Positions 55,367-64,000 of a stretch of DNA of 64,000 bases are shown here, piece by piece; the stretch's first letter is position 1; each line of letters starts with the position of its first letter. Location: assembly GCA_006503535.1 (NCBI GenBank), contig QYRS01000009.1:124001-188000 (forward strand). The letters are read 5' to 3'. The notes under the pieces are model-generated. The model was not told the origin of the DNA and ran no database searches. It was given only the letters and a program-made list of their open reading frames with translations. The stretch is from Arthrinium phaeospermum (Eukaryota; Ascomycota; Sordariomycetes; Amphisphaeriales; Apiosporaceae). Made by a program: the position numbers and the translations under genes.

Positions 55367-55725
55367 GTTGACAGATACGCAGGCAGAACTCCTGATATTC
55401 AGCTGGTTTTGTTGGCAGACGAGTTGCAAATCCAACTGGTGGTAACACGGAGGATGTTCTCGGAGAATATTGCGATGCTCACGATTGCAACAGAGGCAGA
55501 GTTTGTCGCTCTTATTATATACATTACTAACTCCCCATTGACCGCTTTGGCTAGTCTTTTGCTATGTTTGCACAAGGGGTTGTTCACACATGGTGCCCTT
55601 TCAACTCCGACGCCAAATAGAAACAGCTTCTTTGGGGGCGGTGGACCCCAGACAAAGAAGGCTGCTTCGCACAAAGAACAAATGTTTCCCCTACCCATGT
55701 CGTGTCTTAGTCTCCTACCAAAAAA
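55367..55725. other. Intergenic gap
   Basis: 359 bp between two reverse-strand genes: the promoter of the His-heptad gene. No gene or repeat is seen. Confidence 0.4.
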
Positions 55726-56351
55726 TCATTGATTCTCCGTACAGGCCCCGTCGTGCAACACCACATGCTCGGGGATGACGTTGCCGGCAAAGGGGGCCTG
55801 CACCAGCACCGTCTGCTCGTTGCTGGGGAACTCGGTGAAGTGCCCCCGCAGCGTGCTCGTGTTCTGCATGTCGGCGGCGATGATGACGGACGAGGCCAGC
55901 GTGCCCGGCATCACGTAGGCCACGTTGGTCTGCGGGCAGGTCGGCAGCTTGTTGCCCAGGAAGTCGATGCAGTTGGGGTCTATGGACGGGGCCGGCGCGG
56001 TGATCCGGATGAGCCCGTTCATCACCATGGTCAACCTGTGAGGAGAAGTTAGGGTTTGGCTTATCGGAAAAGAGGCAAAGTGAGGGCTTACTGTATTGCT
56101 GGCGCCCACGCTTGGCCGGGTGTGGTGTTGGGCTCAATGATGGACCACGTAGTCCCCGTGGTGTTGCCGATGAAGTAGTTATAAGCCGACATGGCCTGCG
56201 TGGGGACCGATGCATTGAGCTGCCAGCATTCTAGCACCGAGACCTCGTCGCGTGAGGCTATTGCCGTGATGTTGAGGGGTATGAAACTGGCCGCTCGGGG
56301 CTTGATCGGCGCAAGGGACAGCGCGACGGCTATGCGCCGCAGGATGTACAT
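55726..56351 (-). CDS. Small secreted protein, cupin-like
   Basis: Exons 56351-56092 and 56035-55726 (189 aa); intron donor GTAAGC, acceptor CTCACAG. A likely signal peptide (MYILRRIAVALSLAPIKPRA) precedes a compact beta-rich domain. The pattern VSVLECWQLN, then WSIIEPNTTPGQAWAPA, then LTMVMNGLIRITAP resembles a group of fungal secreted proteins with a cupin-like core. The end (ADMQNTSTLRGHFTEFPSNE, HVVLHDGACTENQ) is consistent. Metal ligands are not obvious, so enzymatic activity is doubtful. Several N-glycosylation sequons (NIT, NAS, NTT, NTS) support secretion. Confidence 0.8.
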
Positions 56352-56822
56352 GGCGAGAGGACTATTCTATCAAAACGAGAGACTTGAGGTTAAGGAAATT
56401 ATGGAATCTGAAAATGAGGGAGGGCGGGTGCGATATAAGACATTCGGTCAGTGTGTCAACGCCACGAGCAGCGAATGACGACGGACATCCGGCATGACAC
56501 GGAATGCAGCATCCAAGCGCCCCAATCCCGAATCCATAACCACGCGCTAAATCCAGCCACAGCAGAAGCGGGCGGCACAATCTACGTCTTACCACAGCAA
56601 AAGGAACGCCTCTAGTGTCACTGCGCTGCCACTCCTACGATCCTCGCAAAAGCGCGTCATATGCTTGACATGATGATAGCTTGTTCTTATATTCAATTGG
56701 TAAAGTATACACACTCTAGGTGTTTTATCCCTATGTTCATCTCTGGGATGCCGTTTTCGTGATAATACATGATACATTGGCGCGCGTTCTACACGCGCCC
56801 GCGAGCAACGCTCGGATCTCAA
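56352..56822. other. Intergenic gap
   Basis: 471 bp between two reverse-strand genes; the promoter of the cupin-like gene and the 3' UTR of the receptor gene. Nothing else is seen. Confidence 0.4.
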
Positions 56823-58336
56823 CTAATCCTCGTATTCCATGGTGAACTCCTTCTTCATGACGATCCGGTTCCCCTGGATGATGATGGCCTCCTTGCTGTC
56901 GTTGCCCGGCGGGATCTCGGTCGAGTTGGTTGTCGAGCCGACGGACCCGTTCTTGCCGCCACTGCTCTTGTGGCTCAGGTACGTCTTGGGTCCCGTGTAG
57001 GGCCGGCTGCCGGAGCCGCCCATATTGGCGTACCTGGAGCCGTTGGAGCGGCCGCCACCGTGGCCATCGCGCTGGTAGTCCGGAGTGGCGTGGTTGGACG
57101 AACCGAACAGGCGCGGCCACCAGGTCTTGAGCAGCACCTTGAGGGCGGGCGCGGAGCCGCAGAAGATGGCGACGTAGATCTCCAGCTCGCACCAGTTGAG
57201 CGAGTCGGCCAGAAGGAAGTACATGTCCGTCTCGCCCGACAGCTTGCGCACGTAGCCGAACCTGACGCAGCCGGCTATAAGGGGGTAGCAGGGTTAGTGG
57301 ATGTGTGCCTTTGCGGTATCATGAGAGATGTTTGTTTCACTTACCAGCGACGGAGAAGAAGCCGAGACCGAAGACACCCAGCAGGGCAATCTTCTGGCGG
57401 AAGGGGATCTGGATGTTCCACAGCATGGGCATCGGGGCGACGTAGATGGCGATGTCCGTGATGATGCTGTGTGATGGTTATGTCAGCCTTTGTAACCCTT
57501 GGTACAGACAATGTGGAGGCACTTACTTCAAATACCCATTGGCGTCGTAAAACGCCTGCTGGGCCCCGGGCGCCATGCACTCGCCGTCGACGACCCCCTC
57601 GACGTCCCAGAAAAGGGCGGGCGGGAAGCAGGAGATGGCGAGGACGACGCCGCTGGCGATGTTGAGGGCGGCGACGACGAACATGAGGCCGTAGACGGTC
57701 CAGCGCATGACGCGGCGGTGGTCGAGGCGCAGGTAGAAGACGAGCAGGCTCTGCTTGACGAAGAACATGGCCACGCAGTACAGGAGGCGCGTCGAGTAGA
57801 CCGACTGCAGCATCGGCACCATGTCCGCGAGGGGGATGTCTTCGACTGTCGGGGTTGGTTAGGCTTGAGGTCGATCGTATGGGACGGCTTGGAGTTCGGT
57901 ATCTTACTGTGTTTACCGACGCCATAGTAGGCAGCTGGGAGGTGTTAGCGTGTCTTCCTATTCTCGACCGTGGTTGTGTATTCCTCTTACCTAGCATCGA
58001 CGCAACGGAAAGTCCGAACGTGAAGATCTAATATTATTCCTGGTCAGTCCCTACTCGATCGAGACCACACAACTCCAGACTGTCTTACAGTGCCGATCAA
58101 CATGAGGACTAGAAAAATGGTTAGCTCATACAAGATCTCTAAGAGAAGACTGTTGTCCACATACTGTCATCCGTCCCGACCGCCTTGATGACAAACATCC
58201 GGACGTACATCCGCACCGAAATCAGCGCCGCGATGACGACGATGAAGCTGATGCCGACGCCAAACACGGAAGCCTGTCGCGATCCCGCCTGGATCCCGGG
58301 GGCGCGAGCCTCGAGCAGTTGGGGGTGTGGCGCCAT
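56823..58336 (-). CDS. PTH11-type integral membrane receptor, seven exons
   Basis: Fungal seven-helix membrane protein of the PTH11/rhodopsin-like superfamily, thought to sense surface or chemical cues; ligand unknown. Exons: 58336-58165, 58108-58089 (20 nt), 58027-57991, 57934-57908, 57845-57527, 57466-57345 and 57274-56823. They total 1149 nt, 382 aa, all in frame. No CFEM domain is present. Visible signatures: ARAPGIQAGSRQAS and the first helix VFGVGISFIVVIAALISV; AAYYGVGKH near helix 3; TRLLYCVAMFFVKQSLLVFY; CFPPALFWD; NIITDIAIYVAPMPMLW; and ADSLNWCELEIYVAIFCGSA before a Ser/Gly-rich cytosolic tail ending in a basic then acidic cluster. I chose the ATG at 58336; an in-frame ATG at 58483 exists. 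Confidence 0.9.
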
Positions 58337-60947
58337 GGTTTCGAGTATTACTCTCGTGGTCGGATCAGAGGAAGAAGGATCGTGTTCGGCACCGTTGTCG
58401 CCGTAGTGCTGGGACAAGGGGTCTTCCGTCTGGTGGCAGATAGAGTAAGCAAACGCACAGTCAGCCGAAAGAAGACAGGCCAAGGGGTTTCGTCTTTATG
58501 TAGGTATATACGGGCGGCATTCGTTCGGGATGTGACCACACACCGAGCGGGGTGGCGTGGTGTGTTAACATTTTTCATCCGAGCGAACCGCGATGCGCGC
58601 ATCAAGGACCTATACTAGATGTTTGCCTCTTTGCTTGTTCTCTATATCGATTCGCAACTGCCAGAACGAAAATAGGGCCAGACCTGGAGGACGCCTCGCT
58701 TAAGGCCCCTCCCCGGTTTCCTTGTATGACGGGGAAATCTGCAGAGACCCTGTGGGATGCCTGCCTGCCTTCCGCTTTCAGGGGGCCGGCGGGTAACTCA
58801 TCATTTCTCAGATGGGCGATGCGACTCTGCTGCTGCACGGAATGATATGTGCCTCGGTCGTAAGCTCTATTCAACAGCCCGATTGGGTGTGACGACTTCT
58901 TTCGGACGTTTTATGAAAGAGGGATCTGCGCCAGTCACATCCTCAGCTCTGGCGTTGCGGGCGCTCCCGGGGGCCGGCCGGTGTGGTCCAGAAGCAGTTG
59001 GGTGGAGAACAGAAACCCACCCCCAGAGGAGCGTTGGTGCTATCCTGGGCCATTCCTTACAGTAGTGCCATGGGTAGCGCACCGGCACCAATTACTAATA
59101 GTGGAAACGGTCGTCGTGGAGCCCTGCCTTTTTGCTTTTTCCCAGGTGGCAAGCAGGCGATGAGGTCCACCTGGCCAGGTGTGACAGCCAACGTCTCCAA
59201 AAAATAAAGTACGGCCTGCAGCCTTTTCATGCTTGCGTTGCGACAGGCTACCACCAGAAGGCCGGTTGAGGCGTACATATGCAGGTAATCTACTGTCGGC
59301 GTTGGCGTACGAAAAGAGTTGCTTTTGGCTTTCCTTTTTGTTCTTTCTCAGCTTCCTTGTTCTATCCAGCAGACATATTGCACGCAACCAGAGAGAACGA
59401 AGGCTACTATCTCTCCGGGTCAACCAACGCGAACACCGGCCATACTAGAACAGTAAATTGTGCGAACCAACCAACGATTTCACCGAGCCCACTCGTATCG
59501 AGAGGACAGTAATCGGATGCGTAACAATGCTGCTGTGACAATGCGAGGACCGTTTGGCACTCATAGGCTAACAGGCGCCGGGAGGGGTCTAATTAACCTA
59601 TGCCTCCGACGGTTATTAATGGCCGAACCAAAAGCAAAGGCCCCATTCTGGCAGCGGGCCGCACGCCCCAGCATGTGGCCAAGCGTACGTGATTGGTCGA
59701 AATCCCGAAATACCTCGTACTACTTCATTACACTGACACTCTCTAACTCCAGGATCAACGATGTTCGTACTTGTAGGGCCAGACGAGGAAGGCTCCTCTT
59801 TTGTGACACAGACTGACCTGTCAACGGACGTCAAAAAGACAGTGCGGACGTCCGGAACCGTGGCCCGAGCCGATCACATTGGTGGGTTTTGGTTGCATTG
59901 AAGCTGGACATACCCTACACAATAATATGCCGGCTATTGTGTTTCGAGGCCAGGTGCCAGGGTAAGTCTACGCGCCAAGCGCGACAGTGGAAGAGTGGCT
60001 GGCACTCGACACTGGCAGACATTGACGACGATGATGCTAGGCTGACCTCACCCCAGAAGCAATACCACATCCGGGCACCCACCCAACCACAGCAGCTGAA
60101 CATCAGCCAGTGTTTCGCAAGAGGTGGCATATTGAAACTTGACGAGATAGCTTCATGAGATTAACTTCACTCAACGGTTTGTCCTCTGTCTCTCTTTTCT
60201 CTCTCTGCCCCATCTCGATAATCTTTCGGAAGCTGTTGGGATCTCCACTCTGCCCGCCTCACGGACAGGGGCCTCCAGAAAAAGGGGCCACTCTATTTGA
60301 TCCACCATACTTCAACAGCAGCACTTCATTCGGCGCAAAAGGAAACACAGAGGGGACTCCCACATTACCTGCAATACCTCATACCAAAAGAGTTAGCTGT
60401 CCTGTTCCGTGTCCTGGCCTGTTCCAACTTCCAAGTCCTGTCCTTGAGTTCGCGACATGAACGCATCGGTACGACATCCTTGGTTGGGTATAACACAAGT
60501 CATATAGGCACCCATCAGGGATACTGATCGGAGATCTATTGTAACCTCATAGCTGCTTAACTGTCTACCAGCCTCTACATGACAGTCAGCTCATTCAGTT
60601 GCTCACATATGGTCAGGTCAATCGTGCGACATCAGTTGCAGGATTAGAATAGAACAGCTGAAAAGCTTTGTCATTCGAAAGGAAACAATAAAAAGACTCG
60701 CTAAGTTACAGTACAGTAATGCTACAAGACGCCCACGACCATTGGCCCTCTCCAAGTCGAGAGGCCCCTGTCGCCCCCACTCCCCCTCGATCTATACATA
60801 TAATCCCAGCACGCCCCACCGTGATTGGCCCGGCGGAAAAGCCGGACCAGAAATATTACCGGGCCCAATCTGTCGTCGTCGTCGTTGCCCACTGCTGCCC
60901 ACCCCTGGCACCATGCGTCGGAACGCGCTCCCCGACAGTTCCGTCAT
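58337..60947. other. 2.6-kb gene-free region
   Basis: Open frames here are all short (under 120 codons), lack codon bias and match no pattern. There are no inverted-repeat ends, no RIP-like AT islands and no tRNA boxes. It may contain untranslated regions, a non-coding RNA or distal regulatory sequence. Confidence 0.4.
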
Positions 60948-62159
60948 TCAAACGTGCACCGCAGCGGCGGATCCCACCATCTTGTTCTCCTCCCGAACGG
61001 GCAACACGTCCTTCTCGGCGATGCAGCTGTCGATCGTCACCGCCCGCTGGCCCGCGACGACATGGCGCAGCTCGTCGACGAAATCCTGCTGCCACGCCTC
61101 GGCGCCGTGCCTGGGATTCCAGCCGAGCTGGTCGCGCGCCACGGTGCCCTTCGTGGCCCGGTGGCCCGCCCAGCCCACCTCGGCCACGACCAGGTTGCCC
61201 GCCGTCGTCGTCGCGGCCTCTTGCAGGTCGACCTGCATGATGTACTTTCGCAGCGGCGTCATGACGCCGTCGCCGCCGCGGGGCAGCACGCCGGCGGCGA
61301 AGGCGGCGTCGAGGCAGCCCTGGGCGATGTCCTTCATGTAGACGCGGCCCGCGGTCGGGAAGACGATGCCGCGGGCGCCGCTGGGCAGGTTCTGGCCGGC
61401 AGAAGACTCGAGGATGTCGCGCACGCAGCGCACGTAGAGGTCGGCCAGGTCGGCGACGTGGACGTAGTCGATGACCCCCGTGCCGTCGCCGAGCTGGAAG
61501 CCGTAGCCCTTCTCGACGACGTAGCGCATCATGATGGGGACCATGAGGCCCGCGCGCTGGAACAGGCCCTCGCCCTCGCCGAAGATGCAGGGGGCCTGGA
61601 TGCTCACGGCGCCGACACCCTCGTTCTCAGAAGAGTTGGTGACGGCCGGGTGGCCCAGCACGGCGAGCTCGGCGGCGCGTTGGGGGTACCACTCGCGCTC
61701 GTTCTCGGCCTTCTCAAAGTCGTAGACCGTCGTGCCGTCGGCGTCGTGCGGCTCGCGCTCCGGAAAGGCCTCGCCCGTCAGGGGGCGGTCCGAGATGTTG
61801 GAGCAGCCGCTCGTGTGCAGCATCCAAGGCCTTGAAGAGCCTTGTGTCCGTCGGCTGAGGCCCTGCACCATGGCCTCGGCGCTGGAGGGGTGGAAGCCCG
61901 AGCCGGCGTTGATGACGATGTCGTGCTGGCTGGCGAGCCGCTCGATGAGCTCCGTCTCGTCGTAGTCCCGGAACAGGATGGGCGCCACGCGGTCCTCGCC
62001 GTAGGTCCGCAGCAGCTTGTCGGCGCGCTCCTCGCCGCGCACCAGCACCGACACCTTGAGGCCCTGGACCGAGGGCGCGGTGCTGGTCAGGAGGCGGTGT
62101 AGGACGGTGCCGCCGACGTAGCCGGTGGCTCCTGTAAGTAAGATCTTGGGAGACGACAT
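60948..62159 (-). CDS. Extended short-chain dehydrogenase (NAD-dependent epimerase-like)
   Basis: Rossmann-fold enzyme of the extended SDR family, 403 aa, single exon from ATG 62159. The dinucleotide motif is TGATGYVGG (residues 9-17), the next strand VSVLVRG, and the catalytic pattern is Tyr146-x3-Lys150 (VYDFEK). A Ser in the preceding strand (LHTSGCS) completes the triad. Later family features are GDGTGVIDYVHVADLADLYV and the C-terminal helix ending DELRHVV. It resembles fungal nucleoside-diphosphate-sugar-epimerase-like and NmrA-like proteins. The substrate is unknown. The promoter side is rich in short pyrimidine tracts. Confidence 0.88.
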   Translation of the reverse strand: MSSPKILLTGATGYVGGTVLHRLLTSTAPSVQGLKVSVLVRGEERADKLLRTYGEDRVAPILFRDYDETELIERLASQHDIVINAGSGFHPSSAEAMVQGLSRRTQGSSRPWMLHTSGCSNISDRPLTGEAFPEREPHDADGTTVYDFEKAENEREWYPQRAAELAVLGHPAVTNSSENEGVGAVSIQAPCIFGEGEGLFQRAGLMVPIMMRYVVEKGYGFQLGDGTGVIDYVHVADLADLYVRCVRDILESSAGQNLPSGARGIVFPTAGRVYMKDIAQGCLDAAFAAGVLPRGGDGVMTPLRKYIMQVDLQEAATTTAGNLVVAEVGWAGHRATKGTVARDQLGWNPRHGAEAWQQDFVDELRHVVAGQRAVTIDSCIAEKDVLPVREENKMVGSAAAVHV

Positions 62160-63190
62160 GTTGGGATTGGGTATCTGGATATGGAAGGAGGATAGAAGGG
62201 ATGATCTGCGTCAAAGAAAAAGCAACGAAGATCGGTGAAGGAAGCGAGGGTGTTATTAGAGAGTGTGCAGAGAGCGAGAGTGGTATAAAAAGCAAGTGTA
62301 AGTGTGTTATCCGTGTAACCGATGAGGGAATGGGAGGCAAAGGCCAGGGGACAGAGCTGCAGGTGAGCAGTCATTTGTAGTCCGCTGCTGCACCTCCCTT
62401 TTTCGAGATAAGCGACATGTCGGATTTGGGCATGAGGTCCGAGATCTCTGCCCGTAGGTAGGTGGCGTCGGATACACACCCTCACGTTGCCCTAGCCTGA
62501 TCATCGAGGTCCATGCCATGATGAGCTGAAAACGAGCATATGCGCCGCATGGCTGCATCGTTGCATGGCCATGGTTACGTCTCTGCATGGACTATGGATG
62601 CATGGCAGCATGGCTTGCAAGGGTTGCACAACCCCTTCGAGGTGCGTTGGTGGATGGGGGGATGGGGCCACTTGCCCAAATAGGCCCCATTTCCCCTGGC
62701 TCCCGGTACCCATGCCCGGTCGCCGCGGGTGCCCACTCCCATCTCTTGGCAGCCCATGTGGGTAGGAACCAAGGCACAGACTGAACAGGACAGGTCTTTG
62801 GTCTTTGCATCTTTCCACCTTACCTTCCCAGGTGGTCCCTCCTCCAGATTACGTTACCCATATATAGACCACAGGGATGATGCAAACGTGTTCTTGTTGC
62901 ACCACCACCATTGTTCCTGCGGGTTCATGGACCGAGTGGCAATCGGACCAATCCTTTTCGATAACCGCCCAGCCCCTCGTGGCACCTGTGACCATTATCT
63001 TACAATAGCCGAGATGTGCATTACAGTAAGACGCATGGTTATACGGAGTCCGCAGTCGTCGAGAACCAATGGCGGCGAACCGCAATGTCCTGCCTCATTA
63101 CACGGACACATTCCGAGGACCAGTCTCGACTTTATAGAGTGGACTGACTTCGGCACTTCAGGAACACCAATAATGTATCCCACTGCCCTG
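62160..63190. other. Intergenic region with a GCATGG cluster
   Basis: About 1 kb between the SDR gene and the HET remnant. The only pattern I see is five GCATGG motifs at 62547-62613. No coding sequence is evident. Confidence 0.4.
62547..62613. repeat. Cluster of five GCATGG motifs
   Basis: Copies at 62547, 62563, 62585, 62600 and 62608, roughly 400 bp upstream of the SDR start codon, irregularly spaced at 8-22 bp. Confidence 0.6.
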
Positions 63191-63902
63191 TTAGATTGCT
63201 AACTTCGTTTCCGAATCCAATGAGCGCGTTTGGCTTCTGCACCGGCTACTGTGTCTCCTCACCTGTACACCGATGCTCATTGGCACGATGACACCCTTCA
63301 GGAGAGCCAGCCGATCTCCAATACGCATTCCACATGGCCCTGAGCCAAGCTTTCCATCTTGCATGATGAACACCCCTGTTACAAAGAAAAGGGATGCAAG
63401 CAGAACACATAGCAAGAACGTTAGCAAATGCGATACCTAGCCGAGCATAGTGCCATGTCTTCCTCGAGTTGCACAAGGATACCCGCGGGTGTCGAGCGTT
63501 GTGTAGACGCCGGCTCAAGACATATCATTGCTCTGTCTGTTGGCTCGCCTCGCCCAACCATGCATACACTGTGTGAGCCTAGGTATAGATATCCTGTATG
63601 GGTTGAATCTGGCTGGCCTTCTCATGTTGGTCCTGCCGATAGATGCATATCGCGTCACCCAGGATAGTCATAGGTCCGTAGAGGGCCTGGAACGATAGCC
63701 AGGCAATGGCACATCTCTTCGTGACCGATAAGTCTTGATAACCGCAGGATATCAAGTCCTGTACATCGGAGCATTGGCCCCAAAGGCACGAGAGAGCGGC
63801 GAACTTGGGGACACTGATGGAGGTTAACGACCCGAGAGTCCCACAAAGAGTTTTACTGCAGAGCTCAAACACTCGAATATATGCAGATGTAGGCGGAGTC
63901 AT
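63191..63902 (-). pseudogene. Decayed HET (heterokaryon incompatibility) gene
   Basis: HET proteins mediate non-self recognition between fungal colonies. Starting at the ATG at 63902, the reverse strand reads a HET-domain core: FAALSCLWGQ, LSVTKRCAIAWL, GDAICIYRQDQHEK and QIQPIQDIY. A TAG at 63579-63581 then interrupts the frame, and the next conserved element, HTVYAWLGEAS, follows in the same frame before a TGA at 63525-63527. Further along, 63191-63427 reads QDGKLGSGPCGMRIGD, resembling the C-terminal segment of HET proteins. The total length (about 710 bp) is far below a usual HET gene, so the middle is missing. Several conserved positions are altered (TILGDAICI where families have a tryptophan-valine type core). 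It is not functional as it stands. Confidence 0.68.
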
Positions 63903-64000
63903 ATTTGTTGGAATGTTTTTGGGAGTTTCAGGGTATCAAGTATGATATCTTCTTCTAGAGTTTTTATTTTCTTTTGAGGTAGCCTGCTCTTTGTGAGTCT

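Overview
This window is a stretch of a filamentous ascomycete genome (Pezizomycotina, probably Sordariomycetes). The evidence is short 49-90 nt spliceosomal introns with GTAAGT-like donors and CTAAC branch sites, GC-rich third codon positions, and families typical of these fungi: UstYa/DUF3328, PTH11-type receptors, HET, WSC and a Bck1 MAPKKK. I found no tRNA, rRNA, CRISPR array or intact transposon. Gene models were spliced by hand, and every multi-exon model closes in frame.

Left part (1-25 kb), mostly conserved housekeeping genes: the 5' three quarters of a cofactor-independent phosphoglycerate mutase (cut by the window edge), a MED9-like Mediator subunit whose start is out of frame, tubulin-folding cofactor C, the exosome cofactor SKI3, a GH5 sterol glucosidase of the EGH1 type, the cell-wall-integrity MAPKKK BCK1, and a DUF3712 membrane protein.

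Middle (25-49 kb), an accessory region: a secreted protein built almost wholly from about 50 copies of a 19-residue unit, a LaeA-like methyltransferase, a zinc-finger/membrane protein joined by a GC-AG intron, an unknown protein, a UstYa-like oxidase, a zinc alcohol dehydrogenase with an 11-nt exon, several small secreted proteins (one WSC, one truncated-looking, one with Kex2-type sites), two membrane proteins of unknown role, and a kinase-like protein. UstYa, methyltransferase and dehydrogenase lie within 10 kb. I see no RiPP precursor, PKS or NRPS, so a biosynthetic cluster is not established.

Right part (49-64 kb): a PNS1 choline-transporter-like protein, an unusual membrane protein with 31 unbroken heptads that mostly carry histidine, a small secreted cupin-like protein, a seven-exon PTH11-type receptor, a long gene-free stretch, an extended SDR, and a decayed HET gene at the right edge.

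The best candidates for undescribed biology are the 19-residue-repeat secreted protein (25328-28978) and the His-heptad membrane protein (53018-55366).
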